64,000 nucleotides of DNA from Asterias amurensis (GCF_032118995.1 NC_092650.1:1550001-1614000); one strand, 5' to 3'; shown: positions 32,619 to 46,700, numbered from the stretch's first letter. The notes: a model not told the origin generated them from the letters alone. A program made the numbers and translations.

Positions 32619-34194
32619 CTAGATAAAAGGTACAATATTTCCCAATTTTTCCATCGTCTCTTCTTCCTCGTCATCACCAAACGATAGCAAAGATTTGTTC
32701 TTCACTTCTTTCATTTCACTTTTTTCGCCTCCTTTCTTCTTGTCTCGTTTGGGTTTCTTTTTCTTATTGGATGTCACGTTGAGATCGGATGTTGCACTCT
32801 CCTCTGAAGATCTTTTAAAAGGTTTCTTGAAGAGGATTTTTCCAGCTGATTCGTTGTCATCTGAAGAGAGGGGAAAAAATAATATAAATTCAGTCAGAGT
32901 GGAATGTCTCTTTAGTGACTGTTTTATATTCCGACACCCTTTCGTTCCAACACCCTTATGTTTTGACAACTTTATATTCCAAAATAAACCTCAAAATTTT
33001 ATTCAATTCAATTCAATATAACATTCATTTCCACTCTCACAATAAGAAATCATCATACAGAGAGTTAACATGAAAATGATACTGACAAATGTCATAATAT
33101 AAGTTGGGAGTAAGGAGGCTGTTCAAATAAGCCAAGGCTTGTGGGGATCAGCCCTAGACAAAATAGAGGTCGTTCAGAAACAGTACTAAAGTTGGTTTAA
33201 CCGATGGTTTAACCCGCTCGAGTTCAACTCTGTGTGTCTGAACGGTTCTTAAGTTAGTTCGAAAAATGGGTTTGTAATCGTCTTTAGTACAACACAATTT
33301 TTATCAGTTTTTTCTCTCATCATAAACTCAAACATCCTCAAAATGCCAGAACACAAGGGACAAAAACAAAATACCTTACCAGTTGTTCCTTTATCTTGGG
33401 CGTAGTTATCGACCTCTTCTTGGGACAAATCTCCCTCACGGAGTACAACAACAGTTGGTTTCTCATCATCTTCTTCTGGTCGATCATCATCCTCATCAAA
33501 TGACGGAACCTCTCTCTAATATACAAAATTAAATAGTCGGACGAAATTCAAGGTTATCATTTCAAACCAAAAACAGTAGCTAGTAGTAGTATGAACTTGA
33601 ACTGAAGTTCAGAAAGTAATTTATAACTTATTTTATAAGTATTTATTTTTTTTAGGAAATATATTTTTTGATTGATTACAAAAATATTAAAGTGTTATCA
33701 TCAAGAAAAACTAAGATAAAGATTATCAAAAAGAGAAAAAAAAGTTGTTTATTAAAGAACTAACAAATATTGTTGGCAGTGACACGGACAGTGACAAGAT
33801 ACCGATGACAGTCATGAGATACTGCAGAAAAATATTGATTAAAAAAACCTAGCAACAAGTAGATCCGGTTCCTTAAAATTAAATACATACAAAACAGCTG
33901 GGCTTGTGTGTGGCTAGCTCTAGCATGTATAGTCTTAGTCTATAGTTTAATATAAATATTTAGTTGTTTTTTTTAAGTTTTTTTTAACTCAATCATCACT
34001 GTTTATCACTTCATCATGCATTGACATAAATGTCATTCAATTCAATCGATGTGGTTTAAAATCTTAATAATAATAATTACCTTCGTATCAACGTTTGGCC
34101 CTTCTTTGTAACCTGCTTGCTGCTTAAATTTCGTCAAAAAGCTTGGTTCGCTCGGTTTTACATAGTCTATGGATTGGCGACCACGGCCAGACAT
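32619..34194 (-). CDS. KIAA1143: KIAA1143-like conserved protein (complete, three exons)
   Basis: Minus-strand exons at 34081-34194, 33380-33515 and 32619-32860 give 163 codons plus stop with matching phases 0 and 1. The start MSGRGRQSIDYVKPSEPSFL matches the recalled human start MS.RNQVSYVRPAEPAFLARF, and KQQAGYKEGPNVDTK matches the conserved YREGPTVETK. Exon 2 has an acidic run then KPTVVVLREGDLS, matching QVVVLKKGDLS. Exon 3 has GKILFKKPFK, a lysine-rich stretch NKKKKPKRDKKKG and LLSFGDDEEEE, matching SLLSFDNEDENE. The protein is small, charged and predicted to be disordered; its molecular role is not established. It faces the KIF15 gene across 506 bp, the same pairing as in human. Confidence 0.93.
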
Positions 34195-34700
34195 ATTCAA
34201 TTTGTTAAGTTGGCTTGCTTAAAACGTCTCAATCTTGAACAAAACCTCTGTTCAAAAGTCACAAAATGTTTGTTGCAGACGACATTCAACGTTCTGGATT
34301 CAACATGTCAAAGGTCATTTACCGAACAAAATAAAAGAAAGTGTATAAAATATTGAAAACATAATATTTGTATTCAAAAAAAAAATGTTATTGACATTTT
34401 AATGTTATCAAATAATTCCACTCTAGTCAATTCTTTGTTCAACCCCCCAAAATCAAATAATTATTTTATTAAAAAAACATACAATTATATTTTATTCAAC
34501 TGGCTAAAATAAAAGTCTGAAACAAAATGTCAAAGGTCAACTAGTCGCCATTTTTATCATCAGCGCCAAAATTCAAAATAAGCATCGCTCCAACTTCAAT
34601 GATCGTTCTCAAAGTTAAGGATTATTTACAACTTTTGCTGGGTTTGAGAGTGTCAATTAAGATTGAAGAAGACCTTAGATAGGATCTTAAAAAATCAAGA
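34195..34700. promoter_or_regulatory. Bidirectional promoter region between KIAA1143 and KIF15
   Basis: Only 506 bp separate the two start codons, so both 5' UTRs and the core promoters must fit here. No TATA box is evident in a sensible place. At 34563-34577 lie GCGCC, four A, then TTCAAA; read on the minus strand this is TTTGAA, four bases, GGCGC, with TTTTGGCGC as an E2F-type site. This is close to the CDE/CHR layout of cell-cycle promoters, though the order is inverted relative to KIF15. Regulation is inferred from motif and neighbour only. Confidence 0.6.
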
Positions 34701-37700
34701 ATGCCGTCTTTAGGTGAGTTTTCTGCATATTTCGTCCCGAAACGACGACCGTCGTTCTCGTTCGCGTTCGTTGAATGACATTCCCACGTATTGTGAAGTT
34801 TCGCCCCATTTCCCACTAAATCATACATGTACTTCTCTTACACCACTTCGCCCCGAATTGAAAAATTTATCTTAAAAATTATTATAAAACTCAAATTACT
34901 TTTTACTTTTAAGCTCAATTAATCTCAATGAAATAATGTCGTATCGTATAGGCCTACTCTATGTTTCGAAGAAGTTGATAATTTTTCGTCTTTAGAATTA
35001 GAAATTATTGATAATATTTTATATAATAAAAAAAAAAAAACAATTACCGACCATGTTATTGTTATGTTTACTTCTGATGAATGAAGAACTTTACCAGGCA
35101 AGTTGAATTTTATTTACTGGTTTTATGATGATATTAAATTTAATTAATTATTATTAAATTGTTATTATTAAATTAATACTGTACTCTGCTCCTGTAGTAC
35201 TGTAGTAATAAATAAATTTCATTGAAAATACTTTTTGTACTTCAAAAAGTTGGGATAACGTAACCCTCCTGCCGATGGCGGTCCGCAGGCGTGGCAGGAG
35301 GGCTACGTTATTGCAACTACCAGACTACTTCAATTTCAGACTTTAAATACTTCAAAATCGCAAATTTACAAAATAAATTTCGCCCCAGGCCCAGATAACT
35401 GAAATGGTGGAAATAGTTGACACATTTTGCAGAGGTATGCAAGAAGGGTTCGTACTCGTATTTAACAACCATTTTTTAGGAGGATGGAGAGTTCGATTTA
35501 TCTAAGGAAAAGATGTTTGCCCTGCCCTCTGAACAGACCTACCTAGGTTTTTGAACCGTTTACACCTTTTTGATCAGCTTCTTTAATCATTTAACTTGTT
35601 TGTTTCTTTCATGTTTTCTGCTTTGCTCTGGTCTACTGAAGACAATGGGAATGATGGGTAAGTAATAGATCATCTCAAAATGTCCAGTCTGTTCAAATGT
35701 TGAATAAATGTTAGGTTGTCATATTAGCAAAAAAGTAGTTAATGGCTTCCGACAATTCGACCCTAGCAGAGTCTTTCTCGAAGGCTAAAAAACAAATTGA
35801 AATAGCCATGACAACAGACACTCAGCAGACTCTCAGCAAGTCTTAATTTAATGCATATTTAGTTAAAAATGTCTTGAAATTTTTACTTGGGTTACTCGCA
35901 GGAATATTTAAAGACCATGGAAGATTTTGACTACCAAGAAGCGTGGCTGGAATTACACAGTGAGGCAAAGGTCTTCGTTGACCTGTTCTTGGCCTTTGTG
36001 CCCCTCAAATGTGTCTTATGTACTGTAAGGTTTTCCAGTAGTAAGTTCACTTTGCAAATGATTCAAAAAGTAATAAACTCCCAAAAATGAAATTCCAGGC
36101 TTAAGAGGAAACACAGGTTTTCTCTACAAATGCTCAGTGGAAAGAATCTTCAGAATTTTCAGAAATTATACTGTATGAAAACGCCTTTGAATGCTTTTTA
36201 AACACATAAAAGTTACTTTTTCTTAAACAAACACATAATGACCCCCCTCCCCTAAAAAAACAAATTTGAAATACGTTTAATTCTATCATTGTCTTCTTGC
36301 CTTTTGTATTCAGCGATGGGGATTCGATTAAGGTATACCTCCGAGTTCGTCCACCTGATCAGGACAATGGTTTAGACTCAAGCCAGATATTGACCGTCCA
36401 GCCACCGGATATGGTCATCCTACCGTGCAAACCTGAGCCCAAAGTCTTTACGTTTGATCATGTAGCTGATATTAATACGACACAGGTATAATATAATATA
36501 AACAAGTTTCTTTCTCCCCAGGCACAAATTAGAGCATTGGGCCGATATGCGCAAATTGCGTGCCGATACGCCAACATTTCAGTCACTAGCCAATAAATGC
36601 AATTTGTCATTGTTTTTCATTAATACCAATCTCACAAAAGTCATCAAGATAAAATAATTTATGATGCTCCCAGGCCATTTACAACCAAGATTAACACCAT
36701 GAAGGAAACATTTTGTAAACGTTATGACGTTTCAGTTTAGATCAATGCCCCAAAAGCTTACCTGATCCCTGATTGTTTTATAATTTTTCATTTTTTATTT
36801 TCGATCAGGAAGCAGTTTTTGCAGCAGTTGGTAAGAGGACGATCGAAAGCTGTGTGGCTGGTTATAACTCCACCATCTTCGCTTAGTAAGTGTCAAATAT
36901 GATCATCAATAAATTTTCTCCTAATGCTGCTTGTTAATGTAACATTTTTGTTCTTACTCCCAATAAGAAAAGAAGACAAATTCTTATACATCAGTATGCT
37001 CTGATCGTATCCCGGAGGAGAGCATACTGATCAAAGTGTTGAACCACAGGTTCTTCTCAAAACCAACCTTATTTTAAAGAGATTTACACAACGAACCATG
37101 CAAAGTTTCAATTGTTTCAATTACAGTGTATGTCATTAAAATTAACATTAAATCATGTTTTTTTTTGTTTTTTATTTTAGCGGTCAGACAGGATCTGGGA
37201 AGACGTTTACTATGATTGGTAAGTAGTTCAAAGAACAAAACTTATGTATCCATAACCACGAATCTTCCTAAATAGTCCACTCTGGTAGACTGTTATTACA
37301 GGAAGTAACTGAGAAGTTGATCAAACCGAAAGTTAACAGAGGCATGTTTTATACCTGTCACAGGTCCATCAGAAGACACGGATACATTCCACCATGAGCT
37401 ACGAGGCGTCATCCCAAGAAGCTTTGAGTATCTGTTCAACCTCGTCAACCGGGAAAGAGAAAAGGTACTTTAGCCAACTTATCCACGCCATTATTACTCA
37501 TATAGGATTTGAGGCAATGCATGGTGAGGTATCAATAAATATTTGGTTTGCAGTAACACCATGCAGGCCTGATACTTCACGGAGGCAACGAAGGCGATTG
37601 CCTCCGTTGCCCCTGGTCATTGCCTCGGTGCCCTTGAAATGCTCCAGTAGAAATTTACAATTTACTCATAGGGTGCCCTTTACTAAAGGAGAAAATGCCT

Positions 37701-40700
37701 TGGTGCCCTTGCCCTTTCAAAAACGAAGCATACAGGCCTGACCATGTGTGTATCTACTTGCCAGGTAGAGTTTGTTCTAAGCGAACTGTCTTGCTTAATT
37801 CTACTACCGCGGAGTAGATTGTTCGGATGTTCGGGAGACTTCTCAGTTCTGAAAAGAACTGTCCTGCTTATTAACTATTACCTGGGCGGATGGTATAGAA
37901 ATAGGCTTTAGCTTATAGGATCGTAATTAACTGTACTACCGCGGAGTCAGTTCTTGGGTTGGTCTCAACGTTTCGACTAGCTTGCTCTAGTAATCGTTAT
38001 GTTCTTTATCTATGTTTGCTTTTCCCTAAAGAGAAATTCAGAAATGATTACATTATGTTAACCCAAGCCCTGCTCAGCTGTTGCTCGTATCAGACTGTGG
38101 GCTCAAATTGCATTCAAGTCTTCTGTAAACTGTCTGTCGGTTAATTTGGGGTTGAAAAATTGACTAGAGCAAGACTTGAACCAACAACCTTTGGATTAAC
38201 GTGCCGGCGCTCTATCAACTGAGCTATCTAGCCCTATGTTGGCGGTCTCCCTATTTTGTCAATATCTTTGTTATGGGTGCCACTCAGAAGCCTTTTAACC
38301 TGCCGCATAACCATTTTTCCAGATATCAAGTAATAAACCACAAGGGAATTGATTAAGTGAATATTTTAATAATTTTGGTTTGAGCTAAGAAAATTGACTT
38401 CAGTTATAAGCATAACATTGTTTTTGTTCGTCAAGTTTCTCCGTGACTGCTTGGTTTTGGTCCAAATTTTGAACTATTTCTCTATATTTTGTCTTTGTCT
38501 GCAGCAAGGAGAACGCTTTGAAAGTATGTGCAGAGTTTCATTCCTGGAGATTTACAACGAGCAGATATTTGATCTCCTGGACCCAGCCTCTACCGGCCTT
38601 CATCTTAGAGAAAACTTCAAGCGTGGAGTCTTCGTGGACGGTCTGATTGAGAAAGTCGTCACCACTCCAAGCGATGCCTATGAGGTTGTTAATTTTCAGA
38701 TTTCAGGGAGTTTTGTTGGTCTCATAACTATCTCCTGGTTCTGTTTCTGTGGTTTGGTTGCATTGACTTTGAAACAACAAACTGCACCATGATGAAGGAC
38801 AATGGTCTCAACTCTATGACAAATAAAACTCTCTACAAGATATGATCATTCACGGAAAGTTGTGTTTTTGTTTTTGTTATTGTGTAGGTGCTATCATCCG
38901 GCTGGTTGAATAGGCGAGTAGCATCTACCTCAATGAACCGCGAGAGCAGTCGTAGTCATGCTGTGTTCACCTTCTCTATTCAGACAAAGGTAACGAAGAT
39001 ACTATTCCCAAAAGTTCCTTAAAAACTTTAACTCCAGGGGTTAGCAACATACCTCCTTTAAAATTCAGATTCTAGTTTCAGAATTTTTTGTTTCAGAACC
39101 TGTTCCTGGAATGACCTCAGGTAAACTGTCCGGAATCTCTACTTGTACATATTCCTGAACTCACTTCAGTTGGGAGAGCTTGATTTATCTCCACCTTCCT
39201 CTGTTTCTATTACATATTCATCAATCATTATTAATTATTTATTAACCTTGTAAATATTCATTTATTCAGGAGAAGAAAGCTGGTGTGTCCAACATTCGCG
39301 TCTCGCAGCTCAATCTGGTGGATTTGGCAGGAAGCGAGAGGCAGAAAGACACCAAGACGTCTGGTCTGAGGTTGAAGGAGGCAGGGAGTATCAACAAGTC
39401 TCTCTTGACCCTAGGTCACGTCATTACGGCTCTGGTGGACATCAGTCATGGGAAGACGAGGCATGTCCCGTATCGGGATTCAAAGCTCAGCTTCTTACTG
39501 AGGGTCAGTCTTAAACTTATTTATTCATTTATTTCAAATGATATTTAACGAGGGTGACCCGTCCAGCACAGCTGGTCTCAATTTCATGGCTCTGCTTACA
39601 GCCGAACTCTGTGCTTGGGATCACCATTCTCCGCTTATGTGTAAGCGCTGAATTTCTGCGTAAGTCTTGTAAGCGTAGAATGCCTAGTATCGGGGAGTAC
39701 GCAAGCACACAAGCCAAAATTCCCTGCTAACCCTTGAAATACGCTTGAAATTGGGCCCTGATCATTTGGGGCCCTCTACATCAAAGATAGATTGATATAA
39801 AAAGTGGCAACCGTTTTAAATTCTATATATTTATAAAGAATTTTACTTTTTCAGTGTTTTCTGATTTTGTTATGTGTTTTTTTTTACAGGATTCCTTGGG
39901 TGGTAACGCTAAGACGTGTATCATTGCTAATGTGCATCCTGGTGCTAGGTGAGTATACCTCAATCAAGTGTCATTGAAGATACCCCGATCAGGGACATTA
40001 CTTACCCCTTTAGGATTTTGGGGTATATATGTTTAAGGTTAAGTGATTTGGCCATTTTTTTAATTTCTAAATGGGAGAGTATTAGGGGATTAAAGTACAT
40101 CCCAATTTGGGAAGAAATGGTCAGGTCCAAAACGGCGACTTCGGCTACAGCTTCGGCTAGATCAATGCTTCTGCCATGTTGAAGAATAGGCAGACGCGCG
40201 CGCGATCTTGCCGAAGCTGTAGTCGGAAGTCGTCGATTCGGACACAGCCTATGATAGAACAAGGTAGATTTAGTCTGGTACCCTTGTTTGATTGATCAGA
40301 AGGTCTGGTAGTTTGTTGCTGCGTGGACCGGAAACAAACAGGCTAGTAAAAGTTTGCTTGAAATCTTTTTAAATATTTCCTTGGGATTAAATAATGCTTT
40401 TGACTAACGGAAGTTTACTTTTTATTTCGTTTTTGAAGGTGTTTTGGGGAAACATTGTCTACACTGAACTTCGCCAGGAGAGCTAAGATGATTAAAAACA
40501 AGGTAATATTTAAAAATATATATACCAGTGTTGGATAAGACAATCTTGGATAGACAATGTGATAAAGTGGAGTGGTAGACATGTGTGAGAGCTGAGAATA
40601 GCGACGATTTAAAGAAAAAAGTTGATGATGCAACTCCTGCAATGCGCCCCATTACAATTTGAGGACGCAAGTCTTTGCCGAATGATATGCTGACGTTGAA

Positions 40701-43700
40701 GTCTATTTTGAGCATGTTCCTCGTTTAAAACTTGCTCGTTGGTTCTAGTTTATAACTTGTTAATTAATATGGAAAGGTTTGCGGTAGCACCATGTAATGA
40801 CTATTTCTTAATGAGTTGGGGTGGTTCTGAAAAGAACCGTTGGTTTCAACTCGACGTTTCAAGTCAGCTGATTATTTAATGTTGTTTATTAATGAACATC
40901 CTGTCGTTGTTTTTAGGCTGTTGTCAATGAGGATACTCAAGGCAATACAGCCCACCTTCAAGCAGAGATTAAACGACTGAGAGAACAGCTACTACAGGTC
41001 AGACAAGGAGGCGTACCTGTTGACGTCAACAACCCAGGTAATTCTCTTATGTTTCAAAACTAAACTAATCTCTATGGTTAAAGCATCTTTCCGTTAGCAA
41101 GGTTTGAGCCAGGATTTTGTAACAGGTTTCAACATTTTGTGGAAATTTTTTAACTGGATGTCCAAATTGTTCACTTACAAAACATTTACATGTAAATGGG
41201 AATTAAAACAGGGTGTCCAAGTTTTAAACAGGGTGTCCAAAAGAGACCCGGACACCCCTCTGGCTCTAACATGCATCTCATTCCTTCTAAAGTCAGCTTT
41301 GATATCATCGACATATCCAGGTACGTAAGGAGCTGATCACCCTCTTGTCAGCTAAATTGCACATTCCGTTCCCACTCAAATACTAGAACTTCAGCAAAAC
41401 TCCAAACTCACTCTGACTTCATCTGCTTCATTCAAATGCTCCAAACCTTCTGATTTATCTTCCTATCTGGTGTTTCTTTCCCCTCAAAGTGCTGCTGACG
41501 CCAACCAGCCTAACAACCCCAAGTAGTCTCCTTACAGGGAGTTCCAATAATGAGAAGAAATGGAAGAACTACTTTCTAGATACCATGTTCCTCAGGGAGA
41601 AAGTAGAAAATGAGAAAAAGGTGAGGTCAGAAGTTTTCACAATCTCTTTTTTTATATATATATTTTTTTTTTATACAAAATCTTGAAGAGCCTGGTCATT
41701 AAGTCTCTTCAATTAAAGGCTGGTCAGATTGGTAGCCTGAACCCGCCTCTCTGCCATAGTGTTGTGTGTTTATAGAAGATCCAAAGCTTGGAGAGATCTT
41801 GTGTGGTTACATGGCTCAAAAGTTACACCATACCTCACACATTGATTCCCTTAGTTATAGCACCAGGCTATAGAAAGGTTAAATGTTTCACAGTATTACT
41901 TATTGATATTATGAAACACACAACGGCTAGCTTGTATTTTCACACCTGTGTCACTCTTGTCATGTTATGCTTCTTCTTGAGAAAATCACCAGGCTAGAAA
42001 GGTTAACTGTTTCACAGGAATACTTTTCACAGCAACGTTCTTTAACATATTTGCTTAGCCTGTATTTCTACATCGGTCTCGTTCTTGTACGGTTAGGTTC
42101 TACTTGAGAAGATCACCAGGCTAGAAGATCTTTGCAATAAGAAGGAGCAGTCAATACAATCCACCAAGATGATTCTCCGCTTCAGGGAGAACACCATCTC
42201 CCATCTCCAGAAGTCTAAGACTCAGACAGAGGACTCCGCTCAAAGTGAGATCATGGTAAGAGCAAAATATCTTGGAAATGTTTTCTTGTTAGCCTTTTAG
42301 GCCCTCGCTCTAAACTTCGTTCTTACAGGGGCACCGCTCTGTGCTTTTCCTCATAGAAATGCCAGAGGAAATTGCAGTGCTTCTTCAAGAGTGAATTGCA
42401 AGACGTGAAATCCCATATCTAGATATAAAGTTATGTTGTCTTAACTTGGATTAGTCATCGAGTGATTTCGATAACAATATTCTCGGTGGTCTGTTGGTAC
42501 GACACTGTTCTACAATTGCAAAGGTCGTAGGTTCCAATCCCACAGGAGTAATATGCCTGTGTTTTTTTTTTCTTAGAACGCTGGGAAAGTACTGGGTATA
42601 CAGTGCTAACACACATTGGTGTATATGGGTAAAACCAAAATTAATGATATTCCTCCACCAGTCCACCAAGTTTTTCACTGGTCGGTATTTCTCCTTTTTC
42701 ATTATTATGAGACAGTTAAATCCCTTGCTCTTGGTTGTGGTTTGAACTGACTGATAAAAATCCGTTCCTCTTTTAGAATAATTTAAGAGGTGAGATTGAA
42801 GCTCTGAAGGATCAACTCGCCCACAACCCAACGGTCACCAAGTACGCCATGGAGAACCACAACCTCCGCAATGAGAACAAGAAGCTGTTGGCGCTGCAGA
42901 CGGTGCGAGCCAGCATCGCATCCGATAACGAGCGAGTTCAACAACTGGAGAAAACATTCAGAGAATTGATGGCCAACCTGGAAGGTAAGAAACCTGCTTA
43001 AGCTGCAAGTGACACTTAACAATTTTCTGCGTAGTGAAAATAAGCGGGATACCAGCCACAGATGATACGTGTGGAATGGTTGATTGGCTGGTAACCTTAT
43101 TCTGGTAACCACATCAATTTTTTTGATCTAACCTATTTTTTGTGCTAAAGCAGTTCTATGAAATTGGGTACTAATTTCACAAGGCCGCTAAGCAGAAAAG
43201 TTTGCTAGGCATGAAGTCATTGTTCACCAAAACCATGGCAGTGTAGGCCTATCGGCTGTAAGAGAGGACATCTTGCTAGTGACATCAAAAGCTTAAACAG
43301 CACCCTCACTGAGGTAACAAAGTCCGAGAGCTGTGCGTGGCGTCAGGTCTGGAATTTCATCTTTGAGAGGGCAAGGCCATTTTAATTTGGCAAAGGGCAC
43401 TTCCATTAAATAATAATAATAACTAGTTCACATTTAGCGCATTTTACAATAACAATCGAAATTTTGCTTAGCGGGAATTTTCTAGAGCCAGGATTTATTT
43501 TTTGTCATGTCCACTTGCAGGAGGTGACCGAAGGAAGAGTGTCTGTCTATCCCCATCACGGACACCGTCTCAGCATGGGGACCAGCACATCGCTGTATTG
43601 TCAACATTTGATAAATACAAGACACAGTCTAAACAGCTGCAGGCCGAGAGAGATTCAGTGAGTCGCTTTATTAAATTAAAACGGTTCCATGTTTAAAACA

Positions 43701-46700
43701 TAAACAACAAATTCAAACAGTTCCATATATATGTTTCTATTATGAACTTTTCACACTTGGGATTCAAGGGAAATCCTGAAACAATTTCCCTGGATATTAA
43801 TTTTGTATTATTATTGAAAATAAGATCAGTAGGGCTGTCATCTCATCTACAACTAAGCTTTAAAATTAAAAATAGTTTCTTATGGCATTCTGTAACTTCC
43901 TTTTATAAATTGCTTCTCACATCTTCCTTTACCAGGCAAGACAGGAGCTTCTTGAACAGGCAGAGGTTTCTCGCAAGACTCAGCTGAAACTGGAAGCAGA
44001 GGTAGCCTCCTACAAGAAGTCGGTCAACGAGCTTGAGAACGCCCTGGAAGCCATGAAAGTCAAGAATAAGATTGAAAGAGACACGATGAATAATCTACAC
44101 ATGCAGACTATCATGGTAAGAAATGAACAGCAGCTTATAAAGTGAGCAAAACAAGATCACAAAACCTTCTTTATTAAGGTGCTGTCATTTCTCAGAATTT
44201 ATCCTGATTTCAACAAAAACTGTCAAATGTGCTGAAGAAGTCGGTCCAAGAAAATCAAATCCTTGATTGATTTGTGTCAAGGCGGGGCTGTCAAGCATAC
44301 AAGCGCTCAAGCTGTGTTGATTCTGATCAGCAGAGTGTGGGTTTGAGTCCTGGTCCTTAAGCAAGATTCTCTACCAATATTGCTGCGTCCTTCACATGGG
44401 ACTTAATAAAGCTTTGTGTGATGCACAAAAAACAATACACTGATATTTAACGGAAAGGTTTTTATGGACTGAGCAGAATTAAGGGGAGGTCAATGGTGTT
44501 TGAAGCTTTGCATGGTGTGGAGAATAAGAGTAACTATAAATATAAATATTAATAGTAAACTTGCGGGTACAACCATGGGTAAAAAAGAGAAGACAAGCAG
44601 AGTATACTGTTCGAAACGTCAAGACCAAACCGGCTCTTTTCAGAGCCAGCACTCCCTCAAAAGAGTTTTTACCCATGGTTGTACCCGCAAGTTTACTATT
44701 AATATATTTATAGTTACTCTTAAGGGGAGGTCCTTTAACGCACAGTCGAAGACCCTTCAAGGTTTCATACAGACGTTAAAGACAGTTGCCACTCTTTTAT
44801 TCCCAATAATAAAGCCTTTTTAATAAAAAGACCTTTTTTTTTATTCCCTTATTATCAAGAGTCTTTTCTCACCAAATTTACTCTCTCAATATCTGATATA
44901 ATTTTTTGTCCATAGACCATAACTACACCCAAGAAGGCGGCAGCCTACACTCTGCGTAATCGGGTAGTGACCGTGCCAAAGGTAGACAGCACTCCACTCC
45001 AACCCTGCCGCCTTGAAGAAGAGGATGACAGCCCCTCACCCCTCAGGGGTGCTGAGGGTATCGTAGACGAGGAGATACCTGAACAAATGATAGAACAATG
45101 CAACGAGGCGCTGACGGATGAAGTCAGAAAACTGCAGGTAGGGACAGAACTTTTGATCTTTGACTTTTTGGCCTCCTGATTTGCTTAAAAGCAGCTTTAT
45201 GATAATGGGCTCTGATCTTGATTCCTTACAGAGAGAGAACTCAAGTCTTGTACAGCATCTTGAGGATGAGGAGTGTGGGAGTCTGAAGCTGAAACAGACG
45301 ATAACGCTACTGGAGCATGAACTGGAGCAGAGAAATCAGGTATGAGATCAGAGGAATCATAAGGGGGTACCTTTTCCAGGGATGTGGTTTCTCTGTTTTT
45401 AACCAGAAAACCATTCCTTTTAAACCCACCACCCCCCACCCCCCCCCAAAAAAAAAAAATGAAATAACTATTACATATTATTATATTTTATAACTGAGAT
45501 CAAATTCTTAAGAAAATCAAGATAAAACCATATGTAACACCACAAAGCTAAATGTATGTAAGCTGGCTCCGCACTCGGGAGCTTTTGCACTCTCAAGCTT
45601 TCACACATAGCGTACATAATTCAGTTTTTTTTTTACAGCCTATCACATCCCTGCTTTTAAAGAGGAAGGGATCATTTCAACTCTGCCTTTGTATCTGATA
45701 CCCTGCCAGTACAAAACTTGTCAACATCCAAAACATCCGATGACATCATTCTGACATCATTCTGAGAAAAATTTATTACTACATTTTTGTACAAGGAATT
45801 TGGGGTTTTCATTCCTGACTTTTAATGATATTCAGTCAAAACAGCCCTAAATTTGACAAATTCTTTCTCTTTTTTTGTACTGCAGCTACTTGAGTCTGAG
45901 AAAAAGGAGAAAACCAGTTTTAAAGATCAAGTTGCGGAGTTGTCAGCCAAGCTCCAAGAATTACAAAAAGACTATTGTAGTAAGTCTGACAGGTTTACGG
46001 CAATTGCCACGATTCCTCTTGTCCCCCAAACTATCATCGATTCACGCCATATTTGAGCTTTTGTGAACAATTTGTTGGAATTGTTTTAAAATATAAACCA
46101 CTAAGGCGCTCTACCAACTGAGCTATCTAGCCCTATCTTGGCGGTCATCCTATTTTATAAGTTTCAGGGGTGCCAGTCAGAAGCCATTCAACCTGTAACT
46201 GCTGTATAGCGAGGGATCACACCCATAAGTACACAATACAACCTTTGGAAACTGCAGTACAGTGATCACATGGGATCATATTCAGTATTTCCTGCAAGGT
46301 ATTGTGGGGCTATGTTTGGAGTATGAGACCTGGGGTGGATTTCACAAAGAGTTAAGACGAGTCTTATCTCGGGTTAGGACAAGTTACTAGTCCTGACTTA
46401 GGACTAGCCATACGTTTTGTATATCTCCTAGGACTAGTCCTAAGTGAGGACTAGTCCTAACTCTTTGTGAAATCGATCCCTGCTCCTTTTTACATAGCAT
46501 CATGTAATGGTGTATATGCAGTCATTCAAACCCGGAACACCGAGGCGAACCCGTTCTCTTTCCGATAAGTTCACTGGGTTCTTTTACAGGCGTTACACAA
46601 CACACGAGACCAACAGCTTTACGTCCCGTCCGAAAGACAAAGCAATAATGGTTAATTGTCTTGCTTAAAGACACAAGTGTCACGACTGGGACTCGAACCC

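Noticed and set aside
35480-35546. Candidate KIF15 exon reading [19 protein letters not shown]
   Set aside because: Has an AG before it, but the donor GTTTTT is poor and its phase does not fit exon 1 or exon 3. The 16-nt exon at 35642 fits perfectly.
38160-38235. Possible tRNA gene on the minus strand
   Set aside because: A and B boxes are present but the stems pair poorly, and the sequence continues into a body shared with four other dispersed copies. Treated as SINE-1.
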